The notes: generated by a model from the letters alone, not told the origin. A stretch of DNA of 30,077 bases from JBBTSB01 sp964355775 (GCA_964355775.1 CAYHEP010000006.1:1-30077), one strand, 5' to 3'; counted from the first letter of the stretch, positions 22,520 to 30,072 are shown. Made by a program: numbers and translations.

Positions 22520-22928
22520 ACAACACCGGGACGATTATCTCATCCCTGAATGTCTTACCACGTTTACCAAAGCATTCCATGCCGAGCATTAGCGAAGGAT
22601 TATAAACCGGAGTCGTTCCATTAAGAAGTAACGTTGCCATGAGCTTTACGGAGCCTACAGGTGGCAGCGACCCATTGTCATCCATATTCGCCCAATTTAC
22701 GGCTTGATTATCCCAAGTCGGTACGAACATTCCATAAGTATAGCAACGCATATTGCGCGGTGCCTGCCATGAAACAACAAATGGCGCAGTAAACACAATC
22801 GGCCTCGGAGAATCAGATCCGTTTACCAAAAGACGCACGGACCTCGGCCACACAATAGTACCTGATGCATGTGAAGAAAACGGAACTATCAATGCAACCA
22901 CTACTAGAACCAATATATATTTTTTCAT
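22506..22928 (-). CDS. Small exported protein, unknown function
   Basis: From ATG at 22928 the 140-residue product starts MKKYILVLVVVALIVPFSSHASG, a good signal peptide with an Ala-x-Ala-like cleavage region (SHA). The mature part is beta-rich, with two central cysteines (MRCYTYG and MECFGKRG) that could form a disulfide, fitting an exported protein. A longer frame adds six residues (MLTINH) and is less likely. It converges with the cysteine desulfurase gene. No family is recognised. Confidence 0.7.
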   Translation of the reverse strand: MKKYILVLVVVALIVPFSSHASGTIVWPRSVRLLVNGSDSPRPIVFTAPFVVSWQAPRNMRCYTYGMFVPTWDNQAVNWANMDDNGSLPPVGSVKLMATLLLNGTTPVYNPSLMLGMECFGKRGKTFRDEIIVPVLFTNG

Positions 22929-22962
22929 ATGGTTTATTGTTAGCATATTTACATACTTTTAG

Positions 22963-22995
22963 CAAAAAAGTGGCGGGGATCCAGCGGATCCCCGC
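22963..22995 (-). terminator. Rho-independent terminator of the 76-residue GC-rich gene
   Basis: On the minus strand a ten-bp stem GCGGGGATCC/GGATCCCCGC with a three-base loop is followed by CACTTTTTT. It lies 27 bases downstream of the stop at 23022. Confidence 0.85.
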
Positions 22996-23021
22996 GTGGA
23001 ACGGTACTTGGAGATAGCGCC

Positions 23022-23252
23022 CTAGTAGTTGCGCGGTGCCTGCCTCACCTGACCGTCGTTGTCCATCCTGCGGACCATCTCCCTGCCTGCAGGAGTTGCG
23101 ACGAAGCGTCCCACCCTAGCCTCGGGTGGAAGACTGTCAAGCGGGACGTATGCGATGTATCCGTCTGGACCGTAGATGTTGCACACTGGATCCGGGTACT
23201 TCGTCGCTGTCTGTGGTTTCTGTGGTATATGCGGATTGCCAACTGCTGCCAT
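23022..23252 (-). CDS. Small GC-rich protein, unknown function
   Basis: The 76-residue product starts MAAVGNPHIPQKPQ at 23252. The start is fixed by a strong Shine-Dalgarno GGAGGTGA four bases upstream, which is exceptional in this window; the longer frame to 23354 crosses that site and the promoters. The protein is rich in Pro, Arg and Gly, has one Cys (VCNIYGPDGYIAYVPLDSLP) and shows no TM segment or signal peptide. It has its own promoter region and terminator, so it is a one-gene unit. Base composition is much richer in GC than neighbours, suggesting different origin or high-expression codon use. Confidence 0.7.
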   Translation of the reverse strand: MAAVGNPHIPQKPQTATKYPDPVCNIYGPDGYIAYVPLDSLPPEARVGRFVATPAGREMVRRMDNDGQVRQAPRNY

Positions 23253-23317
23253 TGCCTCACCTCCCCTCTCTATTGAATTTGCAAAGAACTTAGCTTGCGT
23301 ATAGTATGAAAGTATGG

Positions 23318-23346
23318 TTGACACAATACAAGAAATGTCGTATACT
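23318..23346 (+). promoter_or_regulatory. Consensus promoter for the 391-residue hypothetical gene
   Basis: TTGACA (23318-23323), a 17-bp spacer and TATACT (23341-23346), both near consensus. The predicted transcript start is near 23353, so ATGs before this point cannot be used. A divergent minus-strand promoter (TTGTGT-17-TATACG) overlaps it and would serve the 76-residue gene. Confidence 0.85.
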
Positions 23347-23379
23347 ACCCCCATAAAAAATAGGGAATTCCGAGAGGTT

Positions 23380-24555
23380 ATGACTGACTATACGCGCGCT
23401 TTTTTCGGTAAAAAGTACGAAGATACCACTTATTTGCCGCAATCTTTACGGCTCGGACGAAAGACTTTTGAAGCCGGTAAAAAACTTTTCTCAAGCAAAA
23501 GTCTTTGGTTTAACGATGTGGACAAAACACTATATCTCATTGATGGGCAGGCTCGTAATTATCATGAATCCTGGGGATTGTTGTCTGCAATTTGGTCCAG
23601 GAATGAAGCAAAAAAGATCTCCGATCTTTTTACCAATAGTCGTAGAAAACTTCGTTGGATTGTCTTGGGTGAAATGGCACGTATGCAAACGAGCCAGGAG
23701 TGTCTAACCTCGTTCATCACGCGCTACATTGTGGATGACTGGCATCGTGAAACAACAGAATTTTCAATAAAGGTAAAGCGTGGTTTTGATCAAAGCAGAT
23801 ATTTTCAAAATGCAATTCCACTTGTTTCCGGCGTCGCTCAAAATATGACAAATGGAATTGCAGATGATCTAAAAAAACTTGATGCGGGGCTTTTTAGCAC
23901 GCAACGCGAGATGTTAGAAACTTTTTTTTATGTTTGCAATCGCCTGCGATTCTCGGCAATTTGGTCTTCTAGTTTGATCGAACAACTTATCTCGGTAAAA
24001 AACACCGCTCATTCATCTGGGAAGAAATTGAGTACTTACCTCGCCCATAGGGCCCGAATGGCCGCTATTCACTGCATCGACAACCAGGATTTATGGAATC
24101 TTTCTATTGATGATCATTTAGCTGGAATAGAAGACCGAGATCTTGGTGGTTTTTATACTACCTACACTGTTATTTCCAACACGAAAGAATTAGAGAAAAA
24201 CAACTTAAGCTTTGTTCTTGAATCTGACTATCTCGCACGCGCGTGGAAACCAGGATTGGCGAGTAACCTTATGAATAAACATCTTTTTGATCTCTACAGT
24301 CCTTGGCGTTTGGGGGTACATGACATGGTTCGATATATTTTGGTTATAGCTTCAGCGTTAAGATCGTTCCACGGCATAGATGCCAATATTTTCAGGAAAG
24401 AACCTACGTTATTGCCAAACGTAAAAAACGCACTTCGCTATGTGTACCGCAAAGATGCTGAAAATCAGAATCAAGCTAATTTACGCACAATGAAAAACTC
24501 AAAACTGATTATTCATTTGATGAATTTGCTTGAGCGGAGCCATGGAATACTTTAA
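23380..24555 (+). CDS. Hypothetical soluble protein (391 residues)
   Basis: The start ATG at 23380 (MTDYTRAFFGKKYED) follows GAGAGG and a consensus promoter; the frame can be opened to 23314 but that part contains the promoter itself. The product is soluble and largely helical, with no signal peptide or TM segment. It contains aromatic-rich stretches (LWFNDVDKTLYLIDGQ, SWGLLSAIW), many Arg and Lys residues, and no catalytic motif I recognise. Two regions near the end (DMVRYILVIASALRSFHG and KLIIHLMNLLERSHGIL) look like helical packing modules. Composition matches the surrounding genome. It ends 10 bases before tRNA-Lys on the other strand. Confidence 0.75.
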   Translation: MTDYTRAFFGKKYEDTTYLPQSLRLGRKTFEAGKKLFSSKSLWFNDVDKTLYLIDGQARNYHESWGLLSAIWSRNEAKKISDLFTNSRRKLRWIVLGEMARMQTSQECLTSFITRYIVDDWHRETTEFSIKVKRGFDQSRYFQNAIPLVSGVAQNMTNGIADDLKKLDAGLFSTQREMLETFFYVCNRLRFSAIWSSSLIEQLISVKNTAHSSGKKLSTYLAHRARMAAIHCIDNQDLWNLSIDDHLAGIEDRDLGGFYTTYTVISNTKELEKNNLSFVLESDYLARAWKPGLASNLMNKHLFDLYSPWRLGVHDMVRYILVIASALRSFHGIDANIFRKEPTLLPNVKNALRYVYRKDAENQNQANLRTMKNSKLIIHLMNLLERSHGIL

Positions 24556-24565
24556 ATTTTCCTTG

Positions 24566-24638
24566 TCCGCCCCCCGCGACTCGAACGCGGAACATTCTCC
24601 TTAAGAGGGAGTTACTCTACCAGTTGAGTTAGGGGCGG
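24566..24638 (-). tRNA. tRNA-Lys (anticodon CTT)
   Basis: The 73-nt gene folds as a cloverleaf: acceptor CCGCCCC/GGGGCGG, D arm ACTC/GAGT, anticodon loop CTCTTAA (anticodon CTT), T arm CCGCG-TTCGAGT-CGCGG and discriminator A. Pair 27-43 is an A-A mismatch. CCA is not encoded. It lies 14 bases beyond the sortase stop. Confidence 0.93.
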
Positions 24639-24649
24639 TGCGTGAAAGA

Positions 24650-24678
24650 ATATTACTGCAATTCCGCTTGGATTGCAA
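24650..24678 (-). promoter_or_regulatory. Promoter of tRNA-Lys inside the sortase 3' end
   Basis: Minus strand TTGCAA (24673-24678), a 17-bp spacer and TAATAT (24650-24655) precede the tRNA 5' end by eleven bases. The -35 and spacer are within the last codons of the sortase gene. Confidence 0.6.
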
Positions 24679-25315
24679 TTCGGTTTTTGTTGGTGCCGAT
24701 GGGCCAGCAGGTGACCAAAAGCAGTATAGGCTTTGGCGAGCTTTCGAATTCCGCGAGACGCTTGTCATCATCGCCTTCCAGCGGATTGAAGACGATGGAT
24801 TTTGTCATGGCGTAGTTAAATATTCTTCCGTCGCTATATTTGACGGTAATCTCATCCCCTTGCGCCAGTTTACCGATGAGTGCGCAGGGCGCGCCGTATT
24901 TGTTGTATTGCCACGGATAGAGCGAACTGTGGCACAATATGACGGACGCTCCGCCATCGCCGGGTTTTGGAGTCACCGAATAATGCACGACGCCGTTTGA
25001 AAGGTTTTTGTAAATTGCGTCGGCATCGGATCCAACACCAAAGACCACTGGTACCGATACGTTGATTTTTTTGATCGCAAGTGTTGCCTCATTGGGAAGG
25101 GGCTTTTCTTGGATGTTTGATACAGGCAAAAGGATCGGTCTGATCATCGCCTGCGCGTTGGGCGCGGATACAGAAAAAGCGTTTTCTTTCGGTTTGATTT
25201 GCTGGAGCCAGTACTGCGCGTTTGCGTATAGTGACGGTCCGTGGACAAAGACATACACCGCCACCAGCGAGGTGATGAAAGCCTTTCCGAGTCGAATGAA
25301 GCTGGTCTTGCTCAT
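24653..25315 (-). CDS. Sortase (class D/E-like)
   Basis: The 220-residue protein has an N-terminal membrane helix (about residues 10-30) and a sortase barrel starting ATLAIKKINVSVPVVFG. The catalytic set is visible: His in VILCHSS, Cys in LLVTCWPIG and Arg in NKNRIAIQ. Sortases cut a C-terminal sorting motif of surface proteins and join them to the wall or to one another. The DUF11 protein gene lies 25 bases upstream on the same strand and carries PPTGAGD before its last TM helix, a likely substrate. A TATACT box stands eleven bases before the ATG. Confidence 0.92.
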   Translation of the reverse strand: MSKTSFIRLGKAFITSLVAVYVFVHGPSLYANAQYWLQQIKPKENAFSVSAPNAQAMIRPILLPVSNIQEKPLPNEATLAIKKINVSVPVVFGVGSDADAIYKNLSNGVVHYSVTPKPGDGGASVILCHSSLYPWQYNKYGAPCALIGKLAQGDEITVKYSDGRIFNYAMTKSIVFNPLEGDDDKRLAEFESSPKPILLLVTCWPIGTNKNRIAIQAELQ

Positions 25316-25340
25316 AGTGCTAGTCTAGTATAGCACCGTC

Positions 25341-28205
25341 TTAGACGAAGTTGAATTTGTCTTTGTCGGCGCGTACTTTGCCGATGATGCTCAACGCTTC
25401 ACGTTTGCGGAAGATTCCCGTTTTTGTATATGCCATGTAGAACATCGTCAATACCGCTCCGAGTCCAAACGTGATCGCCGTCAGATCGCCGGCGCCGGTC
25501 GGTGGGACATTGCTCATGCCTCCAAGTACCGATCCGTTGTAGATTGTGATTGCAAGCTGTGCATAGATTTCTCCAAAATTATCCGCTCTCGTGTATGCCG
25601 TGTTGGTGAGCGAGGTAACTCCCTTGGAGAAGTAGCTAGCGCCGGTGACGACTCCGTTGAGTCTAATGATCGCTTCCTGATTTGGATACAGCGTCCCGAC
25701 ATTGATGCCGCTTCCGGTAATACCGTCTGCAACCTGCGTGCCATTGACACTAGTCGTGTTTGCAATGTATTGGATACCGTTTGGCAAAGCATCGCGTACG
25801 ACAACATTATACATGGTTACGGATGATGTATTGCGGACGTGAATAAAGAAATCCAGCGTATCATTGGGAGCGGCTTGCACATTGGTGCTTGGCTGGCTTT
25901 CGCCTTTGCTGATATTGTAGCCGGTCTTTTGGATGGTTATTTGATAATTAAGAACCAGGTTGTCGCTATTGACGGTAATATATGCGCTGTCGCTCACCGT
26001 GCCGATGTTGTCCGCACTTGCATAGGCGACATTGGTGAGAGTCTGGTTGTAGTAGGAAGAGGCATACTGGGTATCATCCACGCGTGCTCTGAAGCGGAGT
26101 GTGAATGATCGATTTCCATACGCACTGCCAAGGTTCAAACCGCTACCTGTGAGATTGTCGCCACTCACGTAGGTCAGTCCTGTCGGCAGAGTGTCCCAGA
26201 CCCGGAGGTTGTTTGTCGAAGTGTTTCCACTTGTGGTTACACGAATGACAAACTCAACCGTATCGCCTTTTCGGACGAACACCGTGTTCATTTCGCCGGA
26301 GTCGTTCGTAACATTGCGCACCAGTTTATCGATAAAGATAGTCGGCTGGTTTTGCTGATCGCGCTGAACATTGACCCATGCGCTATCTTGTACCGTGCTG
26401 ATATTGTTCGCATTGGCATAGGCTATGTTTGTCAGCGTCGTAGTACCCTGGTTGAAATATGAATCTTCACGGACCGTGACTCGGAAGCGTATGGTTTCAG
26501 ATTGTCCGGGCGTACGTGTGCCAAGATTGGTATCTAGCTGATCTCCGCTCACGTAGGTGAGTCCCGCTGGAAGCGAGTCCCAAACACGGACATTGTTTGC
26601 ATTGGCATTTCCATCATTGCGCACACGGAGCGTAAACTCGACAGTATCATAGGGACGGGCGCTGACCGTATCCGTCTCGCCTCCGCCTTGGGTCACATTG
26701 CGAACCATCTTGGTGATCGAAAGGGAAGGATTCTGGTTGTCGCAGTTGAGTGCGGTAAATGAAGCCACCGGAGAATGTTCGCCGGAAGCAACATAGAATA
26801 TGCGAACGTAGTACAGTCCACCCGAAGCAAGTGAAAGCGCTTGATTTGTTCCAAACTGATTGAATCCATCCGGGGCCATGGTGCTGGTCGTACCGACGGG
26901 AACGAATTTATTCCAGAAGCCGTTCCCGAAATTGTTGTCGTTGTCGACATCAATGTAGTATCCCTGTGAACCTCGTCCTGCCGTATTCCATTCGATCGTT
27001 GCTTTTGATGTCGTGCTATTACAGAATGCGGTTGACGAAGGAGTTGGAATAGACGTCGGAGTCGGAGTGACGGTAGGCGTTGGAGTTATCGTCGGTGTCG
27101 GAGTAGGCGTTGGAGTTGCAGAAGCAATCAAATCAAATGCCGCACAGACCGGCGTCACACTATTCGGATTGGTATCAGGGTACGCCGCATGGTGGGCGCT
27201 GATAAGCGACGTTGCAAACTTAACAGGAAATGCATTGTTGACAACTTCAGTTCTGTAATCCCGATTTTCGGGAAGATCGCTGATCGGACTTGTCGGGATA
27301 TATGCACCACCAGCGGTAGCGCGCACGGCCGCAAACCACGATTCTTGTGGTTGGCCCTGTCCGCCATGACCGCTGTGGTTATCGTACGACTGTAAGGTGA
27401 CGCGATAGGTTCCTATGGGAAGATTAAAGTTGTACAAGCCGCTTGCCGCACGTCCATTTTGGTTTGCAAGCAAGGTGCCGTCCTGAAGATTGGGGAATAT
27501 AAAGAGGTAGCGGTTGTTGGCGTTGCCAATCGTGCAACGAATTTGTTCCGATGCCGGGGTAGGCATTGGAGTCTGTGTAGGCAATGGAGTCGGAAGAATC
27601 AGTGGAGTTACCACACGGACTTTGAACCGCAGGAAGAAGCTTTTGTCAAAGCATGCTTCAAACTGGTCTTGCGTGTAGACATCGCCGCCGATCGAAAGAC
27701 CGCTGGCAACCAGATTCATGCCATAGTCATACTTTTCTCCACTTCCGGGTACGACCTGAATACGGTCATTGGAACCGGTGTGAATGTTAAATGAACTGTT
27801 GAGATCGGTAGCATTGTCAGCGTGAAAGTTTGTAGAGATTGTCCGTACGGTTCCGGCGATGTTTGGGACCCATGTCGTCACACGAAGATTTCGCATGATG
27901 TTTTCAGTCGTAGGAACGGCGCCGTTGTGGACGTAGAGCAAGACGTAGATTTCATCGCCTGCTTTGGCTGTGAGGCCGTCTTGCAAGTCGGATTGGTTTT
28001 GCGAGTACTGTCCGCCATCTACCAGCCGGGCATCAATGGCCGGAAAGTCTTTGCAGTTTTCGTCGGTGTAGGTGACGGGAAACGGATTAAACGTAGGAGT
28101 GCTCGGAGCTCCAGTGCACGTTACTGCGTTTACGTTGCCGGCAAACATCGACCCGACTCCAACGACTGCGATCACTAACCCTGCGATCAATAAAAGTTTT
28201 TTCAT
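25341..28205 (-). CDS. Large surface protein with three DUF11 repeats and sortase-type C-terminus
   Basis: The 954-residue protein starts MKKLLLIAGLVIAVVGVGSMFAGNVNA, a signal peptide. Residues ~30-385 form beta-rich domains with a short TPTP linker. A long Thr-Pro spacer lies near residues 365-395, then a Fn3-like region. Three DUF11 repeats follow (starting near residues 495, 620 and 752), each with TVEF or LDFF, V-x-V-R/W-D-x-L-P-x-G and LTNxAYxxAD motifs. The C-terminus has NVPPTGAGD, a TM helix and a basic tail longer than usual. It is probably displayed on the cell surface, perhaps as a host-adhesion or envelope protein. It heads the operon with the sortase. The start is nine bases after a TATAAT box. 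Confidence 0.88.
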   Translation of the reverse strand: MKKLLLIAGLVIAVVGVGSMFAGNVNAVTCTGAPSTPTFNPFPVTYTDENCKDFPAIDARLVDGGQYSQNQSDLQDGLTAKAGDEIYVLLYVHNGAVPTTENIMRNLRVTTWVPNIAGTVRTISTNFHADNATDLNSSFNIHTGSNDRIQVVPGSGEKYDYGMNLVASGLSIGGDVYTQDQFEACFDKSFFLRFKVRVVTPLILPTPLPTQTPMPTPASEQIRCTIGNANNRYLFIFPNLQDGTLLANQNGRAASGLYNFNLPIGTYRVTLQSYDNHSGHGGQGQPQESWFAAVRATAGGAYIPTSPISDLPENRDYRTEVVNNAFPVKFATSLISAHHAAYPDTNPNSVTPVCAAFDLIASATPTPTPTPTITPTPTVTPTPTSIPTPSSTAFCNSTTSKATIEWNTAGRGSQGYYIDVDNDNNFGNGFWNKFVPVGTTSTMAPDGFNQFGTNQALSLASGGLYYVRIFYVASGEHSPVASFTALNCDNQNPSLSITKMVRNVTQGGGETDTVSARPYDTVEFTLRVRNDGNANANNVRVWDSLPAGLTYVSGDQLDTNLGTRTPGQSETIRFRVTVREDSYFNQGTTTLTNIAYANANNISTVQDSAWVNVQRDQQNQPTIFIDKLVRNVTNDSGEMNTVFVRKGDTVEFVIRVTTSGNTSTNNLRVWDTLPTGLTYVSGDNLTGSGLNLGSAYGNRSFTLRFRARVDDTQYASSYYNQTLTNVAYASADNIGTVSDSAYITVNSDNLVLNYQITIQKTGYNISKGESQPSTNVQAAPNDTLDFFIHVRNTSSVTMYNVVVRDALPNGIQYIANTTSVNGTQVADGITGSGINVGTLYPNQEAIIRLNGVVTGASYFSKGVTSLTNTAYTRADNFGEIYAQLAITIYNGSVLGGMSNVPPTGAGDLTAITFGLGAVLTMFYMAYTKTGIFRKREALSIIGKVRADKDKFNFV

Positions 28206-28214
28206 ACGATGTTG

Positions 28215-28220
28215 ATTATA
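28215..28220 (-). promoter_or_regulatory. Extended AT-rich promoter -10 box of the DUF11 gene
   Basis: TATAAT on the minus strand lies nine bases before the ATG at 28205, the same spacing as rpmH and irrE. No good -35 hexamer is visible in the AT-rich stretch upstream. Confidence 0.45.
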
Positions 28221-28262
28221 TATTTACTATTTTTTAACGTATTAATAAAGTGAATTGTGGGG

Positions 28263-28295
28263 GCGGGCGAGTCGGCGGGCAGCTTCCTCGCCCGC
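28263..28295 (-). terminator. GC-rich inverted repeat after the GC-rich exported-protein gene
   Basis: GCGGGCGAG and CTCGCCCGC form a nine-bp stem with an inner GCC-rich loop, 28 bases beyond the stop at 28323. It lacks a T-run, so it is either a factor-dependent stop, a 3'-protecting hairpin or a repeat. Confidence 0.45.
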
Positions 28296-28322
28296 TTCCC
28301 TAGAGAACGTCAGTACCGCAAA

Positions 28323-29105
28323 CTACAACCGAAGCGTGAAGGACAGACCTACGCTCCGGGGCTTCTTCCCGTGGTCGATCTTGACGATCTTCTCGTTGCT
28401 TCCCGAAGAGGCGAGAGCGACTATGCTCCCGACTCCTCCAAGGATGACCGGGATCAGCCAGAGCTTGTTTTTACCCCTCTTCTTAACTTCAGGGGGCTCT
28501 TTGGTCTTGGTCGGCGGCAGTTTCGCAACCGGCGGCTCGACCTCGGCGGGGGGCGCGGCGTCAGGGGGCTCTGGGAGCTTGTCCTCTACCTCGACTCTGG
28601 CCTCCATCCTTGTGGCCATCGTGAGGTTGAAGCATTTCGCCAGGATATAGACGACGTAGCCGTCGTCCAGATCGAAGCGATACGCTCTCTGATCGGTCAA
28701 CGTTTTGACCTTCCGCTCGGTCTTAGGCTTCTTATCGCCTCTATTCCGGCCAAAGACCCAATCCAACTGGGTGTTAGCTGTGATCCACATCACGGTGAAG
28801 TTGTGCGTTCGCATCCCTTCCCGAAGCGTGTCCAGTTGTTTCTCGGGGAGGGCGTCATCCGTACGGGCGTAGCTTTTCAGCTCGGCCCACTCGGTGTCAT
28901 CGTTGGCAACCATCTTCATGATCTCGGGCGTTGCTCCGCCTTGGCGCCAGGCGCATTCGAGGAGTTCGCTGTCGGAGATTGCCCGGGCAGTGATCGGCGT
29001 CAGCGTCGGGCGGTGCAGGAGGATGTCCTGCGCGTACGACGTGTTCGAGGAGACAAGCGCGAGAACGGCGGTGACGATGAGCACGAAGAGACGACGGAAA
29101 ATCAT
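28323..29105 (-). CDS. Exported GC-rich protein, unknown function
   Basis: The 260-residue product starts MIFRRLFVLIVTAVLALVSSNTSYA, a signal peptide. Residues 26-175 form a mixed domain with two separated Cys (ECAWRQGG and AKCFNL). A Pro/Glu/Lys-rich linker comes next (PEPPDAAPPAEVEPPVAKLPP). A TM-like segment (about 212-230) and a short tail ending FTLRL close the protein. The start has a strong Shine-Dalgarno AAGGAGG, a consensus promoter and a 135-base leader with a hairpin. GC content and Shine-Dalgarno use differ from nearby genes and resemble the 76-residue gene at 23022. No family is recognised. Confidence 0.75.
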   Translation of the reverse strand: MIFRRLFVLIVTAVLALVSSNTSYAQDILLHRPTLTPITARAISDSELLECAWRQGGATPEIMKMVANDDTEWAELKSYARTDDALPEKQLDTLREGMRTHNFTVMWITANTQLDWVFGRNRGDKKPKTERKVKTLTDQRAYRFDLDDGYVVYILAKCFNLTMATRMEARVEVEDKLPEPPDAAPPAEVEPPVAKLPPTKTKEPPEVKKRGKNKLWLIPVILGGVGSIVALASSGSNEKIVKIDHGKKPRSVGLSFTLRL

Positions 29106-29176
29106 GGTTGACCTCCTTGATATTCGGTTGTAAAACGGTACTCTTCACTCAACAGCCGGACTATTCCGTCTGCCAA

Positions 29177-29240
29177 GCAAATAGGGGACCTCGCGTTGCA
29201 AGAAACCCTATTTGCCAAACAAAAAGCCTTCTTCAGGCAT
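29177..29240 (-). promoter_or_regulatory. Structured 5' leader of the GC-rich exported-protein gene
   Basis: Just after the predicted transcript start, GCC-TGAAGAA-GGC and TTTTT (29221-29238) form a small terminator-like hairpin. Then GCAAATAGGG/CCCTATTTGC (29177-29186 with 29206-29215) makes a ten-bp stem with a 19-base loop. The first hairpin shares GCCTGAAG with the leader at 30016-30035. Confidence 0.6.
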
Positions 29241-29246
29241 GGAGGG

Positions 29247-29275
29247 ATTATATACTATAGCAAAATATAAGTCAA
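29247..29275 (-). promoter_or_regulatory. Consensus promoter of the GC-rich exported-protein gene
   Basis: Minus strand TTGACT (29270-29275), a 17-bp spacer and perfect TATAAT (29247-29252). The leader is about 135 bases, much longer than for other genes here. Confidence 0.88.
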
Positions 29276-29289
29276 GCGTTTCGACGTTG

Positions 29290-29361
29290 TGCTCCCGCCA
29301 AGAGTCGAACTTGGAACGACGGGTTCGAAGCCCGGCATGATATCCATTTCACCACGGGAGC
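29290..29361 (-). tRNA. tRNA-Arg (anticodon TCG)
   Basis: The 72-nt cloverleaf has acceptor GCTCCCG/CGGGAGC, D arm GTGA/TCAT, the A20-type GGATA loop typical of arginine tRNAs, anticodon loop CTTCGAA (anticodon TCG), T arm CCAAG-TTCGACT-CTTGG and discriminator A. CCA is not encoded. It lies between the 3D-domain gene terminator and the promoter at 29247. Confidence 0.93.
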
Positions 29362-29377
29362 ATAGACTCACTGTAGC

Positions 29378-29405
29378 AAAAAGCTTCCCGTCAGGGAAGC
29401 TTTTT
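29378..29405 (-). terminator. Rho-independent terminator of the 3D-domain gene
   Basis: A perfect 12-bp stem AAAAAGCTTCCC/GGGAAGCTTTTT with a four-base loop lies three bases beyond the stop at 29409 and ends in TTTTT. Confidence 0.92.
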
Positions 29406-29408
29406 GGG

Positions 29409-29969
29409 TTACGATCCGAGAATCTCGATTTTTACCGTACGGGCGCCCCACTGGATAGCTTGACTGTGTTCCGGGAACCAGACGTCAACGCGTTCCCAAT
29501 AGCGTTTGTTCATACGGTCATGGACGGTGAAGATTTTGTCGCCGAAGTAGTCGGGGATTTTAATCTTCGTACCAAAGGGCAGAAAGTTTGCCGCAACCAT
29601 ACCATCGTACACGTACGAACCGTCAGCCGCGATAAACGGTGAATCATCTGTCTGTTCCACTTCGGAATTATATCCCGTAGAAGTCACATACATCGTGCGA
29701 GCAGTTACACGTGGAGTATGATTGACGATTTTATTTCGCTCCGGTGTACTTACTGCCGCTAGAAACATATCTTGAACAATCACAGGGTTGTCAGTTTCTC
29801 TTACAACCAACCCCGAAACCGCTTGCGTAGCTGTAATATACGGCATGGCAGAAGATGCCGTAGATGCAGGCGCTTCATCTTGAGCCGCAACTGCGACTCC
29901 AGCGAGTACGATAGATACAAAGATCAGTACTGCGATAAACTGGCGGACATTTCCAATGGTTATAGTCAT
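29409..29969 (-). CDS. Exported 3D (Asp-Asp-Asp) domain protein
   Basis: The 186-residue product starts MTITIGNVRQFIAVLIFVSIVLAGVAVAA, a signal peptide. Its C-terminal 95 residues form a 3D domain: VTSTGYNSEVEQTDDSPFIAADG, FLPFGTKIKIPDYFGDKIFTVHDRMNKRYWERVDVWF, ending ARTVKIEIL. The family resembles the double-psi barrel of MltA-type lytic enzymes and is found in YabE, YuiC and Rpf-like peptidoglycan enzymes. The three conserved Asp (DD-S, VHDR, VDVWF) are present. It likely acts on the cell wall. No Shine-Dalgarno is seen; the ATG follows a terminator-shaped hairpin by ten bases. Confidence 0.88.
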   Translation of the reverse strand: MTITIGNVRQFIAVLIFVSIVLAGVAVAAQDEAPASTASSAMPYITATQAVSGLVVRETDNPVIVQDMFLAAVSTPERNKIVNHTPRVTARTMYVTSTGYNSEVEQTDDSPFIAADGSYVYDGMVAANFLPFGTKIKIPDYFGDKIFTVHDRMNKRYWERVDVWFPEHSQAIQWGARTVKIEILGS

Positions 29970-29979
29970 AGATTGTGCT

Positions 29980-30035
29980 AAAAAGTGGCTTATTAAGCCA
30001 CTTTTTCAACTAAAAACAGCCCTACTTCAGGCTGT
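29980..30035 (-). promoter_or_regulatory. Attenuator-like leader of the 3D-domain gene
   Basis: Between promoter and gene lie hairpin ACAGCC-TGAAGTAG-GGCTGT with T5 (30011-30035) and a perfect intrinsic-terminator hairpin AAAAAGTGGCTTA/TAAGCCACTTTTT (29980-30006), ten bases before the ATG. The T-run of the first can pair with the A-run of the second (GCTGTTTTT with AAAAAG-TGGC), giving a possible antiterminator. Confidence 0.65.
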
Positions 30036-30043
30036 ATGGTTAT

Positions 30044-30072
30044 ATATTAGCACAATCGTATAGCAAAGTCAA
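30044..30072 (-). promoter_or_regulatory. Consensus promoter of the 3D-domain gene leader
   Basis: Minus strand TTGACT (30067-30072), a 17-bp spacer and TAATAT (30044-30049). It shares the TTTGCTATA spacer word with the promoter at 29247. Confidence 0.85.

Noticed and set aside
23314..23379. ATG at 23314 as start of the 391-residue gene
   Set aside because: The -35 and -10 boxes of a consensus promoter lie within this stretch, so it is not transcribed from that promoter.
27040..27120. Second tract of GGAGTxGG-type repeats
   Set aside because: It encodes the Thr-Pro linker of the DUF11 protein; not an independent repeat element.
28257..29111. Long plus-strand ORF of 284 codons opposite the GC-rich exported gene
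   Set aside because: Shadow of high GC content. The minus-strand gene has a signal peptide, Shine-Dalgarno, promoter and leader; the plus frame has none.
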